From the NCBI RefSeq assembly GCF_016591715.1, contig NZ_AP024109.1:4960001-5024000 (forward strand): a DNA stretch of 64,000 bases, in the 5' to 3' direction. The notes beneath the pieces were generated by a model, which saw only the letters and a list, made by a program, of their open reading frames with translations, ran no database searches and was not told where the DNA came from. Below are positions 44,684 through 52,363 of the stretch, piece by piece. The position numbers were made by a program, and so were the translations under genes. How positions within the stretch are numbered: the first letter of the stretch is position 1; each line of letters begins with the position of its first letter. Source of the DNA: Mesorhizobium sp. J8 (lineage in GTDB: Bacteria > Pseudomonadota > Alphaproteobacteria > Rhizobiales > Rhizobiaceae).

Positions 44684-45626
44684 AGGATCGCCGTTTGCCG
44701 GCCTGTCGACGATCGCGCTCAAGGAAGCAGCCGATCATATGAACAGCATTCGCATTCATCTGGTGATGATCCTGGTCATCCTCACCGCAATCGGCTCGGT
44801 CTATGCCGCAATCGGGCAGATCAAGGCCACAGTCGGCGAGGACCAGTTCCTGTTCCTGCGCCTGTTCACCACCGCGCAGCAGCCATTGCCATCCTTCGTG
44901 TTCTTCCTCGGCTTTCTGGTGCCTCTGGTGGCTATTGCGCTTGGCTTCGATGCCATCAATGGCGAATACAACCGCCGCACGCTGTCGCGCGTCCTGTCAC
45001 AGCCGATCTATCGCGACGCGCTTCTTGCCGGCAAATTCCTGGGCGGACTGTTGGTGATCGCCATATGCTTGCTGGCTCTGTGGCTGCTGGTGACCGGTCT
45101 TGGCATGCTCCTGTTGGGGCTGCCACCGAGCGGTGAAGAGATCGCCCGCGGCCTTGCGTTCCTGTTCGCCTCATTTGTTTACGCGGGCGTCTGGCTGGCG
45201 GTAGCGATGGCCTTCTCCACGATCGTCAAATCGCCAGCGACCTCGGCGCTATGCGCGCTCACGGCCTGGCTGCTGTTTACGGTGTTCTGGCCGATGCTGG
45301 CGCCGCTGATCGCCGGAGCCGTCGCGCCGATCGACCCGCTCGATCCCTTGACGGCGGTCCATCAGATCGAGATCAGGCAAGCCATCGCCCGCATCTCGCC
45401 CAACACCCTCTACGGCGAAACCACGCTGGCCCTGCTCAATCCGGCAACGCGTTCGCTCGGTCTGCTGTTTACCGATCAGTTGAGCGGGGCCCTGATGGGG
45501 GCACCCCTGCCCTTTTCGCTGAGCGTCGCCCTCATCTGGCCGCAGCTCGCCGGCATGATCGCAGCACTTCTGGTGCTGTTCACCATCGCCTACGTTTCAT
45601 TCCAGAGGCAGGAGATTAGAGCTTAG
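44667..45626 (+). CDS. ABC-2-type transporter permease (NosY-like)
   Basis: 319 residues from the ATG at 44667, preceded by GAAGGAG; it overlaps the ATPase gene by 17 bases. About six membrane segments are visible, beginning with [19 protein letters not shown], and the region [28 protein letters not shown] is the cytoplasmic loop typical of ABC-2 permeases, here cited by its ends only. No signal peptide. With the NEW3 protein and the ATPase it forms an inner-membrane export complex. NosDFY-like function in cofactor or copper handling is one possibility, but no nos genes are near. Confidence 0.88.
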   Translation: MTSRREGSPFAGLSTIALKEAADHMNSIRIHLVMILVILTAIGSVYAAIGQIKATVGEDQFLFLRLFTTAQQPLPSFVFFLGFLVPLVAIALGFDAINGEYNRRTLSRVLSQPIYRDALLAGKFLGGLLVIAICLLALWLLVTGLGMLLLGLPPSGEEIARGLAFLFASFVYAGVWLAVAMAFSTIVKSPATSALCALTAWLLFTVFWPMLAPLIAGAVAPIDPLDPLTAVHQIEIRQAIARISPNTLYGETTLALLNPATRSLGLLFTDQLSGALMGAPLPFSLSVALIWPQLAGMIAALLVLFTIAYVSFQRQEIRA

Positions 45627-45830
45627 GCGCCGCTGATAAACGGGCTTTGTCTGAGATCGAAGCTTCTGATCCCTGCATGGACGGCCGCGACCAGACCATT
45701 TTAAGGCCCGTACTGTACAGGCAAACATTACTAAAGATTCATACACTGGAAATGACATTGTAATGTTCCCCTGTCTATCTTCTTAAACAGGACGCCCTTC
45801 AGGGCACAATCTTGAAGAGGATACCAGATC

Positions 45831-47375
45831 ATGAAAAACTTCCCCAGTATATCTTCCAACACCCGCAAGCGTCTGATGGCCGCCGTCGCTTCGCTCGCCG
45901 TCGTCGGCACGGTCGGCGCGGGCATGCTCGCAACCGGCACCGCCCCCGTGCTGGCCGATGCCGTGCGCGTCGAAGCCCCGCAGATGCCGAGTTTCGCCGA
46001 TCTCGTCGAGCACGTCTCGCCGGCGGTGGTCAGCGTCAAGGTCAAGGCCAAGATCCAGCCGACCGCCGACGATGGCTCGGACGTTCAGGAGGGTTTTGAC
46101 AACCTGCCTCCGCAGCTGCGCCGCTTCTTCAAGGAATTCCGCGGCTTCGGCGACCAGGGCGGCCAGTTCGGCATGCGGCCCTTCAATCACCGCGACCATG
46201 GCAATGGTCAGCCGCGTCCGATCGCTCAAGGGTCGGGCTTCTTCATCTCCGAGGACGGCTATCTCGTCACCAACAATCACGTCGTGTCGGAAGGCTCCGA
46301 TTTCAGCGTCGTCACCAATGACGGCAAGGAGCTTGACGCCAAGCTGATCGGCACCGACCCGCGCACGGACCTTGCCGTGCTCAAGGTCGATGGCGGCGGC
46401 ACCAAGTTTCCCTATGTCGACTTCGCCGACGATTCCAAGGTCCGCATCGGCGACTGGGTGGTTGCCGTCGGCAACCCGTTCGGCCTCGGCGGCACCGTCA
46501 CCGCGGGTATCGTCTCGGCCCGCGGCCGTGACATCGGCGCCGGCCCCTATGACGACTTCATCCAGATCGATGCCCCGGTCAACCGCGGCAATTCGGGCGG
46601 TCCGACCTTCAACCTCAACGGCCAGGTGGTCGGCATCAACACCGCCATCTTCTCGCCGTCGGGCGGCAGCGTCGGCATCGCCTTCGACATCCCGGCCTCG
46701 ACCGCCAAGCAGGTCGTCCAGGATCTGATGAAGAACGGCTCGGTCCAGCGCGGCTGGCTCGGCGTCGAAATCCAGCCGGTCACCTCCGATATCGCCGAAT
46801 CGCTCGGCCTGAAGTCGGACAAGGGCGCGCTGGTTTCGAGCGCCCAGGATGGCGGGCCGGGCAAGAAGGCGGGCATCGTCGCCGGGGACGTCATCACCCA
46901 GGTCGACGGCAAGGATGTCGCCTCGCCGAAGGAGCTCGCCCGCATGATCGGTGCGTTCGCGCCGGGCAAATCGGTCGACGTGACGGTCTGGCGCAACGGC
47001 AAGAACGAGACGGTCAAGGTCGATCTCGGCACGCTGCCGGCGAGCGACAAGCAGGCCTCGAACGACGACAACAGCAAGCAGTCGGCGCCGGCGGGCAAAG
47101 CCGACACGCTTGCCAATCTCGGCCTGACCGTCACCAAGGCCGAAAAAGGCAAGGGCCTCGTGGTCACCGACGTCGATCCCGACAGCGATGCGGCCGACCG
47201 CGGCATCCAGCCCGGCGACGTCATCACCTCGATCAATTCGAATGAGGTGAACACGACCGACGAGGTCTCCAAAGCGATGACCGATGCCGCCAAGGCCGGC
47301 CGCAAGGCCGTGCTGATGCAGATCACCCGCAACGACTCGAACCGCTTCGTCGCGCTGCCGGTCGGCAAGGGCTGA
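45831..47375 (+). CDS. DegP/DegQ-type periplasmic serine protease
   Basis: 514 residues. A signal peptide with a long N-terminal region ends near VLADA. The catalytic triad is His150 in LVTNNHVV, Asp180 in DPRTDLAVL and Ser255 in NRGNSGGPTF. Two PDZ domains follow (about 275-375 and 425-510), the first with GWLGVEIQPV and the second with GLVVTDVDPDSDAADRG. It is a trimer-forming quality-control protease of the periplasm. GAAGAGGA stands just before the start. The hairpin at 47396-47433 may end its transcript. Confidence 0.95.
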   Translation: MKNFPSISSNTRKRLMAAVASLAVVGTVGAGMLATGTAPVLADAVRVEAPQMPSFADLVEHVSPAVVSVKVKAKIQPTADDGSDVQEGFDNLPPQLRRFFKEFRGFGDQGGQFGMRPFNHRDHGNGQPRPIAQGSGFFISEDGYLVTNNHVVSEGSDFSVVTNDGKELDAKLIGTDPRTDLAVLKVDGGGTKFPYVDFADDSKVRIGDWVVAVGNPFGLGGTVTAGIVSARGRDIGAGPYDDFIQIDAPVNRGNSGGPTFNLNGQVVGINTAIFSPSGGSVGIAFDIPASTAKQVVQDLMKNGSVQRGWLGVEIQPVTSDIAESLGLKSDKGALVSSAQDGGPGKKAGIVAGDVITQVDGKDVASPKELARMIGAFAPGKSVDVTVWRNGKNETVKVDLGTLPASDKQASNDDNSKQSAPAGKADTLANLGLTVTKAEKGKGLVVTDVDPDSDAADRGIQPGDVITSINSNEVNTTDEVSKAMTDAAKAGRKAVLMQITRNDSNRFVALPVGKG

Positions 47376-47395
47376 GGCATCAGCGTTCAGATCTT

Positions 47396-47433
47396 CCCTG
47401 CGGCGGTATCAACACCCCCGAGCCGCCGCCGGG
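47396..47433 (+). terminator. Hairpin after the DegP-like gene
   Basis: CCCTGCGGCGG (47396-47406) pairs with CCGCCGCCGGG (47423-47433) with one mismatch. A short AAAA follows rather than a T-run, so termination is possible but not typical. It starts 20 bases after the stop codon. Confidence 0.45.
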
Positions 47434-47983
47434 AAAACATGGGGCCGGATGTGCTCTGTGCTCGTCCAGGTGGCCAGTGGCCTGCAAGATCTCTCAGGAT
47501 TGCGAATAGATCTCTCGATTTTCGGAAACCGGCAGCTAATTGGTAGCCTATCAGCTGCCGACGGGGCAAAGTCGGGTTGGGTTGTGGAGGCGCGCGTCGG
47601 CTTTGGGTCGGAAGCTGCGTCTGACACCTACCCTGAATTGCCCGAGGGGTCCGCTGCATTCGTCAGAACCAGCCTGCGCGCGGGTCTCAAGCCCGGGAAG
47701 ACGCGCTTCTGCGTCGCCGGTCGGCGGGAACCAGCTCTTTGTTGCGCTCGCTCGTCACTTCGGGTGCGGGCTCGCTGATTTCGCCTGCCACAACCCCACG
47801 CGCCGGCTCGAGCATGAGACCTGCGTTCGAGAAGTCGTTCGTGGGTGTCGGCCACAGGACAACTTTGTGGTTCCGTAATGACTCTTCCCCAGTAAGGCTT
47901 TCTCGTCCGTCGGAGAGGTTTCTTCGGTCATGGGTCGTCTTTCCTCTATCGATTCTCAGGACCAGCCCAGGTCCAACCGGCTG
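47434..47983. other. Gene-poor stretch between degP and clc
   Basis: About 550 bases. On the minus strand two short frames (one beginning MTEETSPTDEKALLG near 47930, the next containing LEPARGVVAGEISEPAPEV) could be halves of a small frameshifted gene, but they match no family I recognise. Confidence 0.35.
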
Positions 47984-49825
47984 TTATCGCGAATAGATCC
48001 GGACGCCCTCGGCCACCGAATTGGCGACATGTTCGCGCGTGACGACGCCGATGACATCGCCGGCGCGTGGGATGCCGTGTCCGGTCACGACCACCGCCAT
48101 GAAGGCGTTCCTGCGCCATATCCGCTCAATGACGTCGGAGACAACCGTATCTTCGCCCACGATGGTGAAGTCGCGGGTGGCAATGTCGCCGAGGGTCACG
48201 CCCGTGTGAGCGCCTTCAAGACCACGCCGAAGGCCCGTGTTTACACGCAGGACGCCGAAAATCTGGTCACCCCTGGTAACCACCACATGGCGCAGGCGGC
48301 TCTCCGCTTCGTGTTCGCGGAGGAAATCGTCAAAGCCCCGCTCGGCCGAGAGAACCATGATATCGGCATCCATGACCTCCCGAGCATGGCGCACCAGGAA
48401 CATGTTGGCGTGCAGCGCCTTGGGGATGGCGCGGCCACGGCGCACCAGCTTGAGCGTGTAGATATTCTCGCGGGACAATAACCGCCGCACACCGACGCTG
48501 GCCGCAACCGCAAGGATCATCGGCATGACGATGTCGTATTGTCGCGTCATCTCGAATGTCATGGTGACGGCGGTCATCACAGCGCCCGTACCGCCGCCGA
48601 CCATGGCACCCATGCCGACCATGGCGAAGGCCGGAACGCTGACGGGGACGGGAACACCGATTGCCTGCAACAGCGACGCGAACCCGCCGCCGAGCGCCGC
48701 GCCCATAAACAGCGAGGGAGAGAAGATGCCGCCGGACGACCCCCCGCCAAGGCTGATAGAGGTGGCCGCCGCCTTGCAGACGAACAGTAGGACCAGCAGC
48801 CAGCCGATGGACATTTGGCCGGTCAGAATGCTTTCGATCGTGGCGTATCCGACGCCGTCGACATAGTACTGACCAAGCGTGACGAAAAGGACATACATCA
48901 GCACCCCCAGCGTCAGCATGCCGATCACATGGCGTGTATAGCGGCCGGGAATCTTATCGAACCAGTCTTCGGCCAGATGCAGGCCGCGGATGAAACCCGC
49001 TGCTGCTACCCCCACCAGGCCACCCAGGGCGGCATAAAGGACCAGCAGCATGATTGCGTTGGTGTCGGCAGGCAGCGCCTGTAGCGGAGGCACAAGAAAA
49101 GCCGGCAGTTGGCCGAAAAACCAACGCCCCACAAAGGTCGCCGCGCCGGTCGCGATCGCCACCGGCAGGAAGGTGCTGACACTCACTTCCGGCATCATCA
49201 GCTCGATGGCGAACATCACGCCGCCGATCGGCGTGTTGAACGTCGCTGCGATGCCGGCGCCAGCACCAGAAGCGACCAAGGCGATCCTTTGGCCAACCGG
49301 CATGCTGATCATCTGCCCAAGCGTCGAGCCCAGCGCCGAGCCAATCTGGATGATCGGTCCCTCGCGCCCGACCGAGGACCCAGAGCCGATGGCGACGGCT
49401 GAGGCCAACGATTTCACCAGCGCCACGATCGGCCGGATCTTCCCTTCCTTGTAGTAGATCGCGTCCATCACTTCCGGCACACCGTGGCCCTTGGCCTCCG
49501 GCGCGAAGTTGGACACCAGAAAGGTCACGACCACGGCCCCGATCACCGGCGCCAGGATGACGAAAGGTCCCCAGCGGCTTGGTGCGGTGAAAACGTTTGC
49601 GTCGTAGGCAACAACAAACGTGCCGTTGAAAAAAAGATTGTGCAGCAGCCCGATCAGATCGCGGAAGAGCACGGCGCCCAATCCGGTGACGATACCGAGA
49701 CCCAGCGCCAGAAGCGAAAGGGTAAGCAGGCGGAGACGACGGCTGTCTTCATCGCCCGGCAAAGTTTCGACAGGAGAGCTAGTCCCAAGTTTCCCGGTCG
49801 TACCTTCTGAACTCAACGCAGACAT
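47984..49825 (-). CDS. ClC-family chloride channel/antiporter with CBS domains
   Basis: 613 residues from the ATG at 49825 (AAGGAG just upstream); an ATG at 49840 is possible. The chloride-pore motifs are present: GSGSSVGREGPIIQIGS with the gating Glu, and GGGSSGGIFSPSLFMGAALGG. The C-terminal 140 residues hold a CBS pair (FLVRHAREVMDADIMVL, then GDIATRDFTIVGEDT). It is an inner-membrane anion channel or anion/proton exchanger with a cytoplasmic regulatory domain. It is divergent from a MarR-type gene, and the palindrome between them probably controls it. Confidence 0.94.
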   Translation of the reverse strand: MSALSSEGTTGKLGTSSPVETLPGDEDSRRLRLLTLSLLALGLGIVTGLGAVLFRDLIGLLHNLFFNGTFVVAYDANVFTAPSRWGPFVILAPVIGAVVVTFLVSNFAPEAKGHGVPEVMDAIYYKEGKIRPIVALVKSLASAVAIGSGSSVGREGPIIQIGSALGSTLGQMISMPVGQRIALVASGAGAGIAATFNTPIGGVMFAIELMMPEVSVSTFLPVAIATGAATFVGRWFFGQLPAFLVPPLQALPADTNAIMLLVLYAALGGLVGVAAAGFIRGLHLAEDWFDKIPGRYTRHVIGMLTLGVLMYVLFVTLGQYYVDGVGYATIESILTGQMSIGWLLVLLFVCKAAATSISLGGGSSGGIFSPSLFMGAALGGGFASLLQAIGVPVPVSVPAFAMVGMGAMVGGGTGAVMTAVTMTFEMTRQYDIVMPMILAVAASVGVRRLLSRENIYTLKLVRRGRAIPKALHANMFLVRHAREVMDADIMVLSAERGFDDFLREHEAESRLRHVVVTRGDQIFGVLRVNTGLRRGLEGAHTGVTLGDIATRDFTIVGEDTVVSDVIERIWRRNAFMAVVVTGHGIPRAGDVIGVVTREHVANSVAEGVRIYSR

Positions 49826-49896
49826 GTCGCTCCTTGCCATAGCCTGCAGCGGACAAACTCAGCCAAATACGCTGGCCTTTTCGTCAGCAATCGAAT

Positions 49897-49913
49897 ATGT
49901 CATGGCATGACAT
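49897..49913. promoter_or_regulatory. Probable MarR operator
   Basis: ATGTCATG, one base, CATGACAT: a perfect 8-bp inverted repeat with a single central base, at 49897-49913. It lies 6 bases before the MarR-type gene and about 70 bases before the ClC gene, where a MarR dimer would repress both. Confidence 0.7.
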
Positions 49914-49919
49914 AATTTA

Positions 49920-50438
49920 ATGGGGTTGAGAAGAGTGGCGCCCCCAAAACGACCCGCACATGGCGACTTAGCGAATGAAAACCCTGTGGCGTCCCGTTGC
50001 GGCGGGGCCTTCGGTCCGGCTTTTGCCGCACCGCTTGACGACAGCGTCTATGAAGGATTGGCGGGCTTTCGCGGGGCGATGCGAAGGTTTCTCGCCTTCA
50101 GCGAAGCCAAGCTGACCGCAGCCGGCATCACCTCCCAGCAATATCAGGCAATGCTTGTGATCAAGGTGCATCCGAGCGGGGCGGTCATGATCCGGGACCT
50201 CGCCCGGGAAATGCTCCTGCAGCCGAACGGAGCGGTGCAACTGGTGGATCGCCTGGTGAACGTCGGCCTGGTGGAACGCCGGCAATCTCCTGACGACCGT
50301 CGTAGCGTCCTTGTTGCAATGACGGCCGAAGGCAGCCAAGTGCTGGAGCGGCTCGCCACAGACCATCTGCACGAAATGCTGCGGCAGGAACCGTTGCTGG
50401 CGGAATCGCTCAGGCAACTGAGGCGTCTGGGTCGGTGA
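49920..50438 (+). CDS. MarR-family transcriptional regulator
   Basis: 172 residues. The winged-helix core (about residues 65-150) has QYQAMLVIKVHPSGAVMIRDL, LLQPNGAVQLVDRLVNVGLV and the wing RRQSPDDRRSVLVAMTAEG. MarR proteins bind a palindrome and are released by small ligands. Exactly such a palindrome stands immediately upstream. The DUF4336 gene follows after four bases and is probably co-transcribed. ATG at 49920 is the only good start. Confidence 0.92.
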   Translation: MGLRRVAPPKRPAHGDLANENPVASRCGGAFGPAFAAPLDDSVYEGLAGFRGAMRRFLAFSEAKLTAAGITSQQYQAMLVIKVHPSGAVMIRDLAREMLLQPNGAVQLVDRLVNVGLVERRQSPDDRRSVLVAMTAEGSQVLERLATDHLHEMLRQEPLLAESLRQLRRLGR

Positions 50439-50442
50439 CATC

Positions 50443-51195
50443 ATGAGCGGCGAGCGTAGTCCGGAACCGTTGCTAGAGCCTTACGCGCCGCTCAACGTGC
50501 TCAAGCCTGTCGCCCCCGACCTGTGGATTGTCGACGGGCCAGAAATCACCTTCGCCTGGATGGGGCTGAAACTGCCGTTCAGCACGCGTATGACGGTGGT
50601 CAGACTGGACAGTGGAGGTCTGATCCTTCATTCACCAGTGGAATACTCGCCCGGACTTCGTTCTGCTCTCGAGAGCCAGGGGCCAATTCGTTTCCTGGTG
50701 GCACCGAATTCCCTGCACTATTGGTGGATACCCGAGTGGAAGGCCCAAATGCCGAGTGTGCCCGTGCTCGCGGTTCCTGGCCTCGCTGAGCGAGCCAAGC
50801 GGCCGGTTTTCGTCGACCAATCGTTGATGGACCGACAGTCGCCTTGGCCGGAGGAGATCGATCTTCTCGTCGTCAAAGGCGACATGCTGACAGAAGCCGT
50901 ATTCTTCCACCGCGCGTCTCGGACACTGATTCTGACGGATCTCATCGAAAACTTTGAGCTGAAGCGCATCCACAGCTGGCTCTTCCGTACGCTTGTGCGT
51001 CTCTCTGGAGCAGCCGATCCCGACGGCAAGGCTCCCATCGATATGCAACTGACTTTCTTCCGGTCCGGTCAGGCTCTGCGAAAGGCGGTTCGTCAGATGA
51101 TTGTATGGAGGCCTGAACGCATCATCATCGCTCACGGGCGCTGGTACCAGAAAGACGGGGTGAAGGAACTCAGGCGCGCTTTTCGTTGGGTCTGA
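50443..51195 (+). CDS. DUF4336 protein
   Basis: 250 residues starting after MSGERSPEPLLEPYAPLN, with DLWIVDGPEITFAWMGLKL, PFSTRMTVVRLDSGGLILHSP and RFLVAPNSLHYWWIPEWKAQ. This matches DUF4336, a family with a metallo-beta-lactamase-like outline (LILTDLIENF and IIIAHGRWY at the positions of metal-site strands). A role in hydrolysing a small compound is plausible but unproven. It is co-transcribed with the MarR-type regulator, so the ligand of that regulator could be its substrate. Confidence 0.85.
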   Translation: MSGERSPEPLLEPYAPLNVLKPVAPDLWIVDGPEITFAWMGLKLPFSTRMTVVRLDSGGLILHSPVEYSPGLRSALESQGPIRFLVAPNSLHYWWIPEWKAQMPSVPVLAVPGLAERAKRPVFVDQSLMDRQSPWPEEIDLLVVKGDMLTEAVFFHRASRTLILTDLIENFELKRIHSWLFRTLVRLSGAADPDGKAPIDMQLTFFRSGQALRKAVRQMIVWRPERIIIAHGRWYQKDGVKELRRAFRWV

Positions 51196-51495
51196 ATGCT
51201 TCCATAACAACTTCGGGGCCACCATCACGACGGTTCCGATGTTTCAGCGGCAAAAATTATCCGGGTCTTACCATCGTTCAGCGGGGGCGGCCCACGTGCT
51301 GCAAACTCGATGCTTCTGCATATTTTTTCCAAATGCGAATCCGGTGCCTGGGTTGCCCCGTCAATCCCTGCGCGATTGGCGTCACTCCGTCCGCCATTTC
51401 GAAGTGTCCCCGTGCGCAGAGCAGCTCTCAGTTGCGAGCCGCCCGGATCCTGTCGGAGCTGATTCAGCGGAGCCTGGAAGCGAACCGTCCCTTTG

Positions 51496-51918
51496 ATGGA
51501 ACTTTGCCACAGCGACCCAGTTTGGCTCCGCATGACCCGTTCCCCCAAAAATTCGCAGCTGCCTACACGTTCGGCCCGACAGGTGTTTGAGGACCATCTC
51601 CGGCTGAGGCTGCAAGGTCGTCTCGAGGAGGATCTGGCGCGCAACTACGCCGCCGATGTTGTTCTCCTTACAGTCAACTCGAATGACTGCGGCCATGACG
51701 CGCTCAGGAACTCGGCAAGAAGGTTGAGAGAGCAGCTGCCCGGCGCGAAGTTCGAGTTGATCAAGAAGCAAGTGCGTGAGCGCTTCGCTCTGCTTATCTG
51801 GCGTGCGACCTCCGCGCGCTTCGACGCTGCGGACGGTGCCGACACCTTCTTCATTCAGGACGGTTTGATCCGCCTGCAAACGATCCACTACAGGCTCCTG
51901 TTGAGCGCCGACTATTAG
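51496..51918 (+). CDS. NTF2/SnoaL-like small protein
   Basis: 140 residues from the ATG at 51496 (an ATG at 51532 is also possible). After a helix ARQVFEDHLRLRLQGRLEEDLARNYAADVVLLT comes the open beta-sheet pattern typical of SnoaL/NTF2-like proteins, quoted here by its ends. Further strands are FALLIWRAT and TFFIQDGLIRLQTIHYRL. These folds bind small molecules or act as simple enzymes. Not linked to a neighbouring operon; 300 bases of non-coding DNA precede it. Confidence 0.75.
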   Translation: MELCHSDPVWLRMTRSPKNSQLPTRSARQVFEDHLRLRLQGRLEEDLARNYAADVVLLTVNSNDCGHDALRNSARRLREQLPGAKFELIKKQVRERFALLIWRATSARFDAADGADTFFIQDGLIRLQTIHYRLLLSADY

Positions 51919-51934
51919 TGCGTTGGAGGCGCGT

Positions 51935-51959
51935 GGAACTTCTTATGAGTGGATTGGTT
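51935..51959 (+). promoter_or_regulatory. EcfG-type promoter of the HhH gene
   Basis: GGAAC at 51935-51939, 16 bases, GGTT at 51956-51959, 29 bases before the ATG at 51989. It supports that internal start over a longer frame beginning near 51923, which would lie upstream of the transcript. Confidence 0.6.
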
Positions 51960-51988
51960 GCACGTTGGTAACGACGAAAGCAGTGGCA

Positions 51989-52219
51989 ATGGCAGGTCCG
52001 AAGACGCGCGAAGCTCATCACGCCGGACAGGTGGTCGATATTAATTCAGCGACCGTTGACGAGCTCATGGCCGCCGGGGGACTTAACCTCGCGCAGGCAA
52101 GTGCAGTTGTTGAGGCCAGGCCGCTCGCGAGTTGGCGGGAAGTTGCGCGGCTCCCCGGATTTGATCCAGAAACGATTGGTCGCCTTAAAGCAGGCAGATT
52201 AGAAATTCGAACGCTGTAG
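51989..52219 (+). CDS. Helix-hairpin-helix small protein (ComEA-like)
   Basis: 76 residues from the ATG at 51989. A helix-hairpin-helix motif is clear: VVDINSATVDELMAAGGLNL, then ASAVVEARPLASWREVARLPGF, a ComEA-type DNA-binding arrangement here quoted in two pieces. No signal peptide or membrane anchor is present, so it is probably cytoplasmic rather than a competence receptor. A stress-type promoter precedes it. It might bind DNA or act in a damage response. Confidence 0.7.
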   Translation: MAGPKTREAHHAGQVVDINSATVDELMAAGGLNLAQASAVVEARPLASWREVARLPGFDPETIGRLKAGRLEIRTL

Positions 52220-52363
52220 TTCCTGCTCCCCGAGCTGCCCGACGACGCCGGTGAAGTTGCGGTGCAGGCCCGAGCAGCAAGACCGCTACGCGCACCTCCC
52301 CGATTGGCGCGGCCGGCGAGCTCACCGGAGCCGCCTGCTGCCGTACCTGTGTCGATTACGCGC

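Noticed and set aside
43583..44722. Open frame of 379 codons on the minus strand
   Set aside because: Opposite the ABC ATPase with intact Walker motifs; no coding character.
47630..47940. Two short minus-strand frames that could be one frameshifted gene
   Set aside because: No family resemblance, no ribosome site and no independent support for the frameshift.
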